From Stagnihabitans sp038231395 (lineage in GTDB: Bacteria > Pseudomonadota > Alphaproteobacteria > Rhodobacterales > Rhodobacteraceae): a DNA stretch of 64,000 bases. The DNA lies in NCBI GenBank assembly GCA_038231395.1, contig JBBRLL010000021.1:4061-68060 (forward strand). The letters run 5' to 3'. The notes under the pieces are model-generated. The model was given only the letters and a program-made list of their open reading frames with translations, was not told the origin of the DNA and searched no databases. The position numbers were made by a program, and so were the translations under genes. Of the stretch, positions 1 through 8,570 are shown one piece after another; within the stretch, counting starts at the first letter, position 1, and each line of letters starts with the position of its first letter.

Positions 1-18
1 GCCATGCAGGGGTGCGCG

Positions 19-264
19 ATGGTGAACCTGTCCACCCTGCCCTCACGCCTCGTCTTTCCGCGCGCCGACAGGCAAGCTCTTGACCTGCGTCCGGCCCCTT
101 ACGACCGCGTACTGGCCGCAGAAGCCCTGTCGCGCGAGGCGGCGCTGAACTACTACGTCCCGTCGGGCCGCTATTGGGAGGCTGCAACCCGGTTCGACCC
201 CGCCGAAATTGACGCGCTTGACGACTTGTGGCTGCAGGCCGCTCTGGTGACAATCGCCGTATGA
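19..264 (+). CDS. Small hypothetical protein upstream of xth
   Basis: An 81-residue reading frame that I do not recognise. The ATG at 19 is preferred over the one at 4 because an AGGGG sequence lies six bases upstream. The frame is open to the window edge, so a longer protein cannot be excluded. The product has no membrane segment or signal peptide and is rich in Ala, Leu and Asp. It ends 34 bases before xth on the same strand and may be co-transcribed with it. Confidence 0.5.
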   Translation: MVNLSTLPSRLVFPRADRQALDLRPAPYDRVLAAEALSREAALNYYVPSGRYWEAATRFDPAEIDALDDLWLQAALVTIAV

Positions 265-298
265 CCCGCTAACAAGGGGCGCACAGGAGCAGCACCCC

Positions 299-1078
299 AT
301 GAAAATCGCCACCTACAACATCAACGGCATCAAAGCCCGGATCGAAGCCGTGCTGGAGTGGGTCGACGAGGCGCAACCCGATGTCGCCTGCCTGCAAGAG
401 ATCAAATCCGTTGACGAGGCCTTTCCGCGTGAACCGTTTGAAACCTTGGGGTATCGGGTTGAAACCCATGGCATGAAGGGGTTCAACGGCGTGGCGATCC
501 TGTCGAAACTGCCGCTGGAGGATGTCACCCGACGCCTGCCCGGCGACGATGCCGACGAGATGACCCGCTGGATCGAAGCCACCGTGATGGGCAAACGTCC
601 GGTGCGGGTTTGCGGGCTCTATCTGCCGAACGGCAACCCCGCGCCGGGGCCGAAATACGACTACAAACTGGCGTGGCTGGACCGGATGCTGGCCCGCACC
701 AGGGCGCTTCTGGGGACGGAGGAGCCTTTGGTCCTGTGCGGTGATTACAACGTCATCCCGCAGGCAGAGGACGCCGCCAACCCGAAAGACTGGCTGACCG
801 ACGCGCTATACCTGTCCCAAACGCGAGAGGCCTACCAGCGCCTCTTGAACCTTGGCCTGACCGACGCCCTTCGCGCCCGCAACCAAAACCCCGGCCTTTA
901 CACATTCTGGGATTTCCAACGGGGCGCTTGGGAGCGTAACAACGGGATACGGATCGACCACCTGCTTTTGTCGCCGCAAGCGGCCGATCTGCTGGTGGAT
1001 GCGGGTATCGACAAGGCAGTCAGGGGCCGCGACAAACCCTCCGACCATGTACCTGTGTGGATCGAGCTTGACGCCTGA
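299..1078 (+). CDS. xth: Exodeoxyribonuclease III (AP endonuclease)
   Basis: Class II AP endonuclease and 3'-5' exonuclease of base excision repair, endonuclease/exonuclease/phosphatase fold, cytosolic. The 259 residues match the family length. Visible active-site landmarks are Asn7 in TYNING, Glu34 in LQEIK (metal ligand), the CGDYN block and the closing SDHVPV with the catalytic His. GGCGCACAGGAGC supplies a Shine-Dalgarno site before the ATG. The stop codon shares one base with the start of the following oxidoreductase gene (TGATG), so the two are probably translationally coupled although their functions are unrelated. Confidence 0.95.
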   Translation: MKIATYNINGIKARIEAVLEWVDEAQPDVACLQEIKSVDEAFPREPFETLGYRVETHGMKGFNGVAILSKLPLEDVTRRLPGDDADEMTRWIEATVMGKRPVRVCGLYLPNGNPAPGPKYDYKLAWLDRMLARTRALLGTEEPLVLCGDYNVIPQAEDAANPKDWLTDALYLSQTREAYQRLLNLGLTDALRARNQNPGLYTFWDFQRGAWERNNGIRIDHLLLSPQAADLLVDAGIDKAVRGRDKPSDHVPVWIELDA

Positions 1079-2355
1079 TGTATCCCGCCACCTTTTACGC
1101 GGCCACCCGGACCGACCAGACCATTCGCCCGACGCTGACCGGCCCGCATGACACCGATACCGTCATCGTCGGCGGTGGGTTGGCGGGCCTGACCACGGCG
1201 CTGGAACTGGCGCGAGAGGGGGTTGCAGTCACGGTGGTGGAGTCTCATTCGGTGGGTTTCGGCGCTTCGGGACGCAACGGCGGCATCGTCTCCCCGGCTT
1301 TCGCCTGTGGCAGCGCCGCGATCGAGGCCAACGTCGGCCCCGAACAGGCCCGCGTCCTGCACCGCCTGACCATCGAAGGCGTTGAACGCCTGCGCAGCCA
1401 TATCACCACGTTGGGCATAGGTGAGGCTGACCCGATCCCCGGACTGCTGAACCTGCGGCGCTTTGATGCGGTGGCCGATCTGCACATCTATGCCGACCAG
1501 TTCGCCCGCGACTATGGCTATGAAGTGACCTACCTGAACCGACAGGCCATCCAGAACCGTCTGGCTACCACCCGCTACCACCACGGGCTGGAAGACCCCA
1601 ACGCGTTCCACATCCATCCGCTCAATTACCTGCGCGCACTTGCGCGTGAGGTCGAACGCCTTGGCGGCCGGATTTTTGAAAACTCGCCAGCAACTGGTGT
1701 GACCTTGGGTCCGCAAAAACGCATACGCACGCCTGCGGGCATCATCACCGCCAAACGTGCAGTCTTTGCCACCGGCGGCTATACCGGCCCGCTGATCCCG
1801 CGCCTCAAACGCGCTGTTCTGCCGATCGCCACCTATATGATGCTGACAAAAGCAGCCCCTGACCTGTTGGCAGCCACGATCAAAACCCGGGCAGCCGTGC
1901 TGGATGACCGCCGCGCGTCAGACTATTATCGGTTGGTGGAGGGGGGCCAACGCCTGTTGTGGGGCGGCCGGATCACCACCCGCGCGGCCTCCGCCGAAGG
2001 TGTGGCGCAAGAGTTGCGCAAGGCAATGCTGGAGGTTTACCCCCAACTGGCCCCGCTGAAAACCGACCTCGCGTGGTCCGGATTGATGGCTTACGCCCGC
2101 CATCTGATGCCGCAAGTGGGCCTGCTGCAACCTGATGTCTGGCACATCACTGCCTTCGGCGGCCATGGGCTGAACACCAGCGCCATTGCCGGGAAAATCC
2201 TGGCCGAGGCGATCCTTGGGCAAACTGACCGGATCAAGTTGTTCGCGCCATGGGGTCTGTCCTATGCCGGCGGTCCTGCGGGTCTTGCCGTGGCCCAACT
2301 CACCTATTGGGGATTGCAGGTTCAAGACTGGTGGCGGGAGCGCCCAAAAAGCTGA
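1078..2355 (+). CDS. NAD(P)/FAD-dependent oxidoreductase, DAO/PuuB-like
   Basis: 425-residue flavoprotein of the D-amino-acid-oxidase superfamily. The N-terminal FAD site is clear: a GxGxxG motif at residues 32-37 (VGGGLAGL) ending in an acidic residue, then GFGASGRNGG as in gamma-glutamylputrescine oxidase-type enzymes. A second flavin-contact block sits near the C-terminus (HITAFGGHGLNTS). Such enzymes oxidise amines or N-methyl amino acids; the substrate cannot be read from sequence. It overlaps the xth stop by one base and is followed by a strong inverted repeat separating it from a convergent gene. Confidence 0.85.
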   Translation: MYPATFYAATRTDQTIRPTLTGPHDTDTVIVGGGLAGLTTALELAREGVAVTVVESHSVGFGASGRNGGIVSPAFACGSAAIEANVGPEQARVLHRLTIEGVERLRSHITTLGIGEADPIPGLLNLRRFDAVADLHIYADQFARDYGYEVTYLNRQAIQNRLATTRYHHGLEDPNAFHIHPLNYLRALAREVERLGGRIFENSPATGVTLGPQKRIRTPAGIITAKRAVFATGGYTGPLIPRLKRAVLPIATYMMLTKAAPDLLAATIKTRAAVLDDRRASDYYRLVEGGQRLLWGGRITTRAASAEGVAQELRKAMLEVYPQLAPLKTDLAWSGLMAYARHLMPQVGLLQPDVWHITAFGGHGLNTSAIAGKILAEAILGQTDRIKLFAPWGLSYAGGPAGLAVAQLTYWGLQVQDWWRERPKS

Positions 2356-2362
2356 AGGCGCT

Positions 2363-2440
2363 GCATGGGCAGATTGCCCATCCTACCGTAGCCACATGCC
2401 GCGTATTTTGACCAAGGTAGGATGGGCAATTTGCCCATGC
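2363..2440. repeat. Near-perfect inverted repeat between convergent genes
   Basis: Two 25-base arms (2363-2387 and 2416-2440) are reverse complements with one mismatch and enclose a 28-base loop. Each arm itself contains a smaller palindrome, GGGCA..TGCCC. The element fills the 93-base gap between two convergent genes. It could be a bidirectional terminator or a REP-type extragenic palindrome; the self-complementary arms favour the latter. Confidence 0.75.
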
Positions 2441-2448
2441 CGGGCCCT

Positions 2449-2811
2449 TCAGACCGGTGTCAGGCAGACAGCAATCCGCCGCCCTTCCCCCAGAAGCACG
2501 TTGTAGGTCCGTGCCGCGGCGGGAGAGTTCATCACCTCGACCCCGATCCCCGCCTCTTCCAAGGCTGCGCGAAACTCCGGTGGCACATGGGAAATCTCCG
2601 CCCCGGTTCCCACGATCAGCACGTCAATCCGCCCCGCAAGCGTCAAAGGTGCCACCCAATCGCCCATGCCGCCCCAAGGCCCTGCGTCCCACGGCGTCAC
2701 CAGACAGGTGCCGCGCAGCACATGCTTGCCGACCCGAAAAAAGCCCGGCCCATAGCCTTCGATGGCAAGCGCCGTTCCATAGGTGATCTCGGTCAGCCGG
2801 ATGTCAGGCAT
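2449..2811 (-). CDS. Mth938-like (DUF498) domain protein
   Basis: 120-residue protein of the Mth938/NDUFAF3-like fold, small cytosolic proteins with no assigned reaction in bacteria. The core is recognisable: ITYGTALAIEGYGPGFFRV, the Trp/Gly-rich PWDAGPWGG and DVLIVGTGAEI. The start at 2811 (MPDIRL) was chosen over a longer frame because the upstream part runs through the secF coding region. From this start it overlaps the end of secF by eight bases, indicating membership in the yajC-secD-secF transcription unit. Confidence 0.85.
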   Translation of the reverse strand: MPDIRLTEITYGTALAIEGYGPGFFRVGKHVLRGTCLVTPWDAGPWGGMGDWVAPLTLAGRIDVLIVGTGAEISHVPPEFRAALEEAGIGVEVMNSPAAARTYNVLLGEGRRIAVCLTPV

Positions 2812-3784
2812 CAACGTTGGCGAACTCGTGGTCCGCCCCTTTGCCGGTCTTTTTGGCCTTGTCCGACCGGTCCAGACCAAGGAACAGCACCAGGTTCTTG
2901 GCCACGAAGACCGAGGAATAGGTGCCAAGGATGATGCCCATAAAAATCGCGAACGAAAAGCCCCGGATCACGTCGCCGCCCAAAGCCAGCATCGAACCGA
3001 CCGCAATCAACGTGGTCAGCGATGTTGCCAAAGTTCGGCTCAAGGTTTCGTTCACCGACAGGTTCATCACGTCTTTCAGTGGCATCGTCTTGTATTTGAT
3101 CAGATTTTCCCGCAGCCGGTCAAACACCACCACGGTGTCGTTGATCGAATATCCCAGAATCGTCAACAGCGCCGCCACGATGGTCAGGTCAAACTTGATC
3201 TGGAACAGCGCGAAAATCCCCACCGTGATGAACACGTCATGCAGCAGCGCCAACACGCCGCCCAAGGCAAACTGCCATTCGAACCGCAGCCAGATATAGG
3301 CCATAATCCCGAACGAGGTTGCAGCCAGCGCCTCAAACGAGGACCACACCAGTTCGGAGGAAACCTTTGGCCCCACCGTCTCCATCGAAACAATCTTCAG
3401 TTTGGGGTCCATGGCCACCAAAGCGCCCTGAACCGCTTTCAACCCGTCGTCGCTGATCTGCTCTTGCCCTTTGGGGGCCGACAGCCGGATCGCTGCCACA
3501 TGCTGATCGGCGCGGAAGCTTGGATCAAACACCTCGTTGATCGCCACGTCGCCCAAGACCAGCTTGTCCAGCGTGGCCCGGTACAGTGCGGTATCAATCA
3601 CCGCGGCAGAATCGGTGCGGATCGTGGTGCCGCCTTTGAAGTCGATGCCGAAGTTCAGCCCCATCACGCCCCAAAACACGAAAGACATGATCATCAGGAA
3701 CATCGAGCCGCCAAAGGTGATCCATTGGTGTTTGAAGAAGTCGAAGGTCGTATGTTCGGGTGCCAGTCGCAAACGCCATGCCAT
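2804..3784 (-). CDS. secF: Protein translocase subunit SecF
   Basis: Inner-membrane accessory subunit of the Sec translocon; with SecD it uses the proton gradient to complete protein export. The 326 residues show the N-terminal membrane helix (WITFGGSMFLMIMSFVFWGV), the family signature GLNFGIDFKGGT, a periplasmic domain and a C-terminal cluster of five helices including GYSINDTVVVFDRLREN. It begins ten bases after the secD stop and overlaps the Mth938-like gene downstream. Confidence 0.96.
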   Translation of the reverse strand: MAWRLRLAPEHTTFDFFKHQWITFGGSMFLMIMSFVFWGVMGLNFGIDFKGGTTIRTDSAAVIDTALYRATLDKLVLGDVAINEVFDPSFRADQHVAAIRLSAPKGQEQISDDGLKAVQGALVAMDPKLKIVSMETVGPKVSSELVWSSFEALAATSFGIMAYIWLRFEWQFALGGVLALLHDVFITVGIFALFQIKFDLTIVAALLTILGYSINDTVVVFDRLRENLIKYKTMPLKDVMNLSVNETLSRTLATSLTTLIAVGSMLALGGDVIRGFSFAIFMGIILGTYSSVFVAKNLVLFLGLDRSDKAKKTGKGADHEFANVDA

Positions 3785-3794
3785 GATGTTTTCC

Positions 3795-5465
3795 CTATAC
3801 GATCAGCGTCTTTGGCTTGCGCCAGTTGAACCAGAATTGGATTATCATCCGCGTCACGTAAAGGGCCGTGAAGACCGAGGTGATGATGCCGATCCCCAAG
3901 GCCACCGCAAAACCGCGCACCGGGCCCGCGCCAAAGAAGTAGAGCACGATGGCGGTGATCAGCGTGGTGACGTTGGCGTCAACGATGGCGCTCATCGCGC
4001 GTTCATAGCCCAGCTCAATCGCCCTTGCCGGCGTTTTGGCGTGGCGCAGTTCTTCGCGTATGCGTTCAAAAACCAACACGTTGGCGTCAACCGCCGTGCC
4101 AATGGTCAGCACCAACCCGGCGATCCCCGGCAGGGTCAGCGTGCCGCCGATCATCGACAGGATGCCAAAAATGATCCCCATCGAAATCACCAGCGTGACA
4201 TCCGCAAAAAGGCCGAAGATGCCGTAGCTTGCCAGCATGAACACGCCTACCGCGCACATGCCGACGATGGCCGCAACCTTGCCGGCATCAATCGAATCCT
4301 GGCCCAATTCCGGGCCGACCGTGCGCTCTTCCAGAAAACCCATCGCGGCGGGCAAGGCACCCGCCCGCAGCAGCACGGCGAGGTTGGTCGATCCCTCCAC
4401 CGTGAAGTTGCCGGTGATGATCCCCGAGCCGCCGGTGATGGCGGTCTGGATGGTCGGTGCCGAAATCACCTGTTTGTCCAGCACGATGGCAAAGGGCTGG
4501 TTCACATGGGCACCGGTATATTCGCCAAACTTGCGCGCGCCCGTGGTGTCAAAACGGAAATTGACCGCAGGCCTGCCGTTCTGGTCAAATGACGGTTGCG
4601 CGTCCACCAGATTGTCGCCGGACACCACCGGCGCTTCTTCAACCGTGTAAAACAGACCCGGGCGGTCGCTGGCGGGCAAAACCACGTTGCCAACGCCTGC
4701 CGCCGCATTCTTGTCCGACGTCTGGCCGACCACCGTGTTGAAGGTCAGCTTCGCCGTGGTGCCGATGATCGCTTTCAGCTCTTCCGCCGAGCCGATCCCC
4801 GGCACCTCGATCAAAATCCGGTCGGCACCTTGCCGCTGGATCGAAGGCTCCCGGGTGCCCGCCGCATCCACCCTGCGACGGATGATTTCCAGCGATTGCT
4901 GCATGGTGCGGTTGTCGGTCGCGGCCTTTTCGGCATCGCTGAGGGTCACCACCAGATCCTGACCGTCAATCGCCACGTTCAGGGTTTTCTGCCCGGCCCC
5001 GGTCAGCGTGCTGACGTTGGAGTTCAGGCTTTGCAGCTTTGCCGCCGCGGCCGGAATGCCATCCTTATTGGTGATGGTGATCCGCAGGGTGCCATCGGGG
5101 GCCGCCGCGCGCTTCACCGGGCCGGTCGCGTCGCGGACATCCTTCAGCGCATCGCGCGCCTCGGGCCACATCGAATCCATGCGCTGCTTGTAGACATCCG
5201 CCAACTTGACCTCTGCCAGCAAATGGGCGCCGCCCCGCAGGTCAAGGCCAAGGTTGACGAGGTTTGCGGGCAGCCACGACGGCCAAACCGCCACTGCCGC
5301 CGTCTGCTCCGCCGTGGCGGTGCCGCCCGCCTTGGCAATCGCCGTCAGCGCGTCGTTGTGGGTTTCGACCCGGGAATAGAACAGGTTGGGCACGGCCATG
5401 ACAAGACCGGCCACGACAATCGCCCAGATGAGAAGGCGTTTCCAAAGGGGAGTGGACAGCTGCAT
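3795..5465 (-). CDS. secD: Protein translocase subunit SecD
   Basis: Large RND-like partner of SecF in the inner membrane. The 556 residues contain the N-terminal helix (LIWAIVVAGLVMAVPNLF), the signature LGLDLRGGAHLL, the periplasmic head with IIRRRVDAAGTREPSIQRQG, and the C-terminal membrane domain with GTAVDANVLVFERIREE, which carries the conserved acidic residue. The ATG lies seven bases downstream of yajC. Length and order match other alphaproteobacteria, where SecD and SecF are separate. Confidence 0.97.
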   Translation of the reverse strand: MQLSTPLWKRLLIWAIVVAGLVMAVPNLFYSRVETHNDALTAIAKAGGTATAEQTAAVAVWPSWLPANLVNLGLDLRGGAHLLAEVKLADVYKQRMDSMWPEARDALKDVRDATGPVKRAAAPDGTLRITITNKDGIPAAAAKLQSLNSNVSTLTGAGQKTLNVAIDGQDLVVTLSDAEKAATDNRTMQQSLEIIRRRVDAAGTREPSIQRQGADRILIEVPGIGSAEELKAIIGTTAKLTFNTVVGQTSDKNAAAGVGNVVLPASDRPGLFYTVEEAPVVSGDNLVDAQPSFDQNGRPAVNFRFDTTGARKFGEYTGAHVNQPFAIVLDKQVISAPTIQTAITGGSGIITGNFTVEGSTNLAVLLRAGALPAAMGFLEERTVGPELGQDSIDAGKVAAIVGMCAVGVFMLASYGIFGLFADVTLVISMGIIFGILSMIGGTLTLPGIAGLVLTIGTAVDANVLVFERIREELRHAKTPARAIELGYERAMSAIVDANVTTLITAIVLYFFGAGPVRGFAVALGIGIITSVFTALYVTRMIIQFWFNWRKPKTLIV

Positions 5466-5472
5466 TTAAACC

Positions 5473-5802
5473 TCAGGACGCCGCAGGTTCGGTCTTGGAC
5501 ATCACCGAAGCGATGGTCTGCTTGGCGACCTTGACCTTGACGCCGGGTGCAATCTCGACCTCCAGCACGCCATCTTCGCCCACCTTGGTGACCTTGCCGA
5601 TGATCCCGCCGCCGGTCAGCACCTCATCACCGCGCCGCACGGCCTCGATCATCGCCTTGGTCTCTTTCATCTTCTTCTGCTGGGGCCGGATCAGCAGAAA
5701 GTACATGATGCCGAAAATGACAGGAAGGATAACAAACTGGCCAAGACCAGCAGAGCCACCAGCGGCACCCGCCGTCTGAGCGTAAGCGGCAGTCACGAAC
5801 AT
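5473..5802 (-). CDS. yajC: Preprotein translocase subunit YajC
   Basis: 109-residue single-span inner-membrane protein that associates with SecDF. The membrane helix (FVILPVIFGIMYFLLIRPQQKK) and the following KEMIEAVRRGDEVLT-like stretch with GGIIGKVTKV are typical. It is the first gene of the yajC-secD-secF-Mth938 unit on the minus strand. The promoter should lie in 5803-5950, next to a 17-base tandem repeat array. Confidence 0.95.
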   Translation of the reverse strand: MFVTAAYAQTAGAAGGSAGLGQFVILPVIFGIMYFLLIRPQQKKMKETKAMIEAVRRGDEVLTGGGIIGKVTKVGEDGVLEVEIAPGVKVKVAKQTIASVMSKTEPAAS

Positions 5803-5949
5803 CGGTCATTCCTTCAGATCAGGCAGGTTAGCCCAGCCCATCCCACGACGCGCCAGCACCCCCATATTTTGCGGGCACCCTACAGATGGGGATCAGGATG
5901 CGCAAGGCAAGGTCTGCCAGTCCGCTCGCCCCGTCGGGCGTGAAGCAGG

Positions 5950-6068
5950 CCGGTGTGTCAGGCAGCCCCGTGGCGCAAGCGGCCCGGTGTCTCAGGCAGC
6001 CCGGTGTCTCAGGCAGCCCGGTGTCTCAGGCAGCCCGGTGTCTCGCGCAATCCGGTGTCTCAGGCAGC
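5950..6068. repeat. 17-bp tandem repeat array, about 7 units
   Basis: Seven contiguous 17-base units with consensus CCGGTGTCTCAGGCAGC. Units at 5984, 6001, 6018 and 6052 are identical; those at 5950, 5967 and 6035 are diverged. The array lies upstream of yajC. Its last unit contains the stop codon (6060-6062) of the methyltransferase gene on the minus strand. There are no spacers, so it is not a CRISPR array. Confidence 0.9.
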
Positions 6069-6902
6069 CCGGTGCCGCCTTGCCGTCACGATCAAGGCCT
6101 GCATCGGCTGGGAAATCGGCCCTTGACCAAACCGCGCCGCGACCGACGCCGCCGCCCGGTTGGTCACCTCCGCCAATTGGCCCGGCGCACGCGCTTCAAT
6201 CTCGGCGCGCAGCGGCGTGCCCTGACAGATGGCCGTGGCTGCCGTCAGCGCATCCGGCACGGTCGAGACATGGTTGACCACCTCGACCCCAATGTCGTTA
6301 AACCCCGCCGCCCGCAGGTCATCGCCGATCCGGACCGCATCATGATAACCATGCGGGATCCGCGCGATGAAATCCGGAGGGTTGGCCGGAAACTGATCCG
6401 CCACAGCCGTCTGGACCGCTTCGGTGATCAGATTGTGCGACAAAGGCCCCCAGACCACGCACAAAAACGTACCGCCGGGCTTCAGAACCCGCAATGCTTC
6501 GGCAAAACCCTTGACCTTGTTGGGAAAGAACATCGCGCCAAACTGGCAGATCACCACGTCAAACGCCTCGTCCGCTTCGGGCAGGTGCAGCGCGTCCGCC
6601 ACCTGCCAGACCAGTCGCCCATCGGCAGGCTGCAAGGCCCGCGCCAATTCCAGCATCGGCGCGTGAAGATCGGTGACCATATAGCGCGCGTCCGACGCCA
6701 GCAACGGTGCCAGCGCCCGCGTCACCACCCCGCTGCCCGCCGCTGTCTCCAACACGGACATGGGACGCAGATCCGCCACCCGCCGCGCCGTCTCCACCGC
6801 GTAAGCCGCAAACAGCATCGGCACCATGTGGTTTTCGTAAAGCTGGGGAATGGCCCCCGCAAAGGCCGGAGCCGGCAACGTGGCTTTGGGAACTTCTGTC
6901 AT
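6060..6902 (-). CDS. Class I SAM-dependent methyltransferase
   Basis: 280-residue Rossmann-fold methyltransferase. Motif I (VLETAAGSGVVT, residues 50-61) binds S-adenosylmethionine; MVTDLHAPML carries the acidic motif II residue and LRVLKPGGTFLCVVW is the post-IV block. It resembles ubiquinone/menaquinone-type and small-molecule methyltransferases, but the substrate is not evident. It is transcribed alone, divergently from serS. Its last codons and stop lie inside the final unit of the 17-base repeat array, so the extreme C-terminus (TARRHRAA) may differ from relatives. Confidence 0.85.
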   Translation of the reverse strand: MTEVPKATLPAPAFAGAIPQLYENHMVPMLFAAYAVETARRVADLRPMSVLETAAGSGVVTRALAPLLASDARYMVTDLHAPMLELARALQPADGRLVWQVADALHLPEADEAFDVVICQFGAMFFPNKVKGFAEALRVLKPGGTFLCVVWGPLSHNLITEAVQTAVADQFPANPPDFIARIPHGYHDAVRIGDDLRAAGFNDIGVEVVNHVSTVPDALTAATAICQGTPLRAEIEARAPGQLAEVTNRAAASVAARFGQGPISQPMQALIVTARRHRAA

Positions 6903-7165
6903 GGCCTGGCTCCTTTGCTTCAGTGCGTCGAGCTTGCGCGCTTAAAGCCATTCCCACAACGGAAATTTCCATCGGCAACTGACGCCCGACCTTGGCCCCG
7001 CGCCGGACCGCAAATCGGAACGACAGGTCAGGGTCTTTTTGACAGAGCCACGATTTCAACAGCTTAGCAAGGTTTCCCCACCCGAAATCCCACGATTTCA
7101 CACCCTTCCCCTGAAAGCCCAAATCGGGCATAACTCCGCCGACGATCTGAACCCAGAGGCCCCAA

Positions 7166-8485
7166 ATGCACGACATCCGCGCCATCCGTGACAACCCTGA
7201 AGCCTTCGACGAGGGGCTTGCGCGCCGTGGATTGGAAGGGTTGTCGTCCGAAGTGCTGGGCTTGGACGAGCAACGGCGCGCGCAGATTCTGTTGGCCGAA
7301 ACTGGCAAGGCCGACTTGAACAAGCTTTCCAAACAGGCCGGTGAAGCCAAGGCTGGCGGCGACGCTGCGCAATTTCAGGAAATAAGCGAAAGCGTGTCCG
7401 TCCGCAAATCCTTGATTGCTGCGAACGTTGAATTGGCAGAGGCGCTGGACGAAAAGCTGCGCGACATGCTGATGACGATCCCCAACCTGCCGCTTGACGA
7501 GGTCCCCGATGGCCGCGACGAAGCCGACAATGTGGAAATCCACCGCTGGGGCACGCCGCGCAACTTCAACTTCGCGCCGAAAGAGCACTTCGACATCGAA
7601 GGCGTCAAACCCGGCATGGATTTCGCAACGGCTGCCAAACTCTCCGGCTCCCGTTTCGTTGTCCTGAAAGGGGCCGTGACCCGCGTGCACCGCGCTTTGG
7701 CGCAGATGATGCTGGACACCCATGTCGAAGACCACGGCTTGACCGAACTGTGGACCCCGGTGCTGGTCAAATCCGAGGCGATGTACGGCACCAACCAGCT
7801 GCCGAAATTCGCCGAGGACAGCTATCAGACGACCAATGGCTGGTGGCTGATCCCGACCGCCGAAGTCACCCTGACCAACACAGTTGCGGGCGAAATCCTT
7901 GAGGAAGCCCAACTTCCGATCCGCATGACCGCGCACACCCAATGCTTCCGGTCCGAAGCTGGAAGTTCCGGCAAGGACACCACCGGCATGTTGCGCCAGC
8001 ACCAGTTCGAAAAGGTCGAGATGGTGACGATATGCACCCCGCAAACCGCACTGGCCGAACACGCGCGCATGACCAACTGCGCTCAGGCGATCCTTGAAAA
8101 GCTGGGCCTGCCCTATCGCACCATCGTGCTGTGCACCGGCGACATGGGCTTTGGCGCGCAGAAAACCCACGACCTTGAGGTTTGGTTGCCCGGTCAGAAC
8201 AAATATCGCGAGATCAGTTCGGTCAGCACCTGTGGTCCGTTTCAGGCTCGCCGGATGAATGCCCGCTACCGGCCCAGAATGGCGGAAGGCACGGGCAAGG
8301 CGGAAACCGCTGCGAAACCTGAATTTCTAGCCACGCTGAACGGCTCCGGCCTTGCAATCGGGCGTTGCCTGATTGCGGTTCTGGAAAACGGCCAGCAAGC
8401 TGACGGTTCGGTGGAACTGCCCGCCGTCCTGCATCCCTATCTGCGGGGCAAAACCCGGATCAGTTCCGCCGGAGTTTTGGAGTAG
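7166..8485 (+). CDS. serS: Seryl-tRNA synthetase
   Basis: Charges tRNA-Ser with serine; class II aminoacyl-tRNA synthetase. The 439 residues show the N-terminal coiled-coil arm (about residues 30-95), motif 2 with FRSEAGSSGKDT followed by MLRQHQFEKVE, and motif 3 with LNGSGLAIGRCLIAVLENGQ. Length is normal for the family. The 263 bases upstream hold the divergent promoters of serS and the methyltransferase gene. A hairpin at 8494-8519 follows the stop. Confidence 0.97.
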   Translation: MHDIRAIRDNPEAFDEGLARRGLEGLSSEVLGLDEQRRAQILLAETGKADLNKLSKQAGEAKAGGDAAQFQEISESVSVRKSLIAANVELAEALDEKLRDMLMTIPNLPLDEVPDGRDEADNVEIHRWGTPRNFNFAPKEHFDIEGVKPGMDFATAAKLSGSRFVVLKGAVTRVHRALAQMMLDTHVEDHGLTELWTPVLVKSEAMYGTNQLPKFAEDSYQTTNGWWLIPTAEVTLTNTVAGEILEEAQLPIRMTAHTQCFRSEAGSSGKDTTGMLRQHQFEKVEMVTICTPQTALAEHARMTNCAQAILEKLGLPYRTIVLCTGDMGFGAQKTHDLEVWLPGQNKYREISSVSTCGPFQARRMNARYRPRMAEGTGKAETAAKPEFLATLNGSGLAIGRCLIAVLENGQQADGSVELPAVLHPYLRGKTRISSAGVLE

Positions 8486-8493
8486 CGGCCTCA

Positions 8494-8519
8494 GCGGCGG
8501 GGATTTTACCTCCCGCCGC
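8494..8519 (+). terminator. Hairpin terminator after serS
   Basis: GCGGCGGG and TCCCGCCGC form a GC-rich stem of eight or more pairs around an AT-containing loop, nine bases after the serS stop. No long T-run follows. It lies between convergent serS and tdh and could serve both. Confidence 0.6.
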
Positions 8520-8570
8520 AGGGTGTTACCAATAGATGAAGTACGGTCCGTAAGACATTGATCTGCAAGG

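Noticed and set aside
2783..3829. 348-codon open frame on the plus strand
   Set aside because: Antisense to secF with Arg/His/Gln-rich composition typical of shadow frames.
5950..6068. 17-bp repeats as a CRISPR array
   Set aside because: Units are contiguous with no spacers and are too short; no cas genes nearby.
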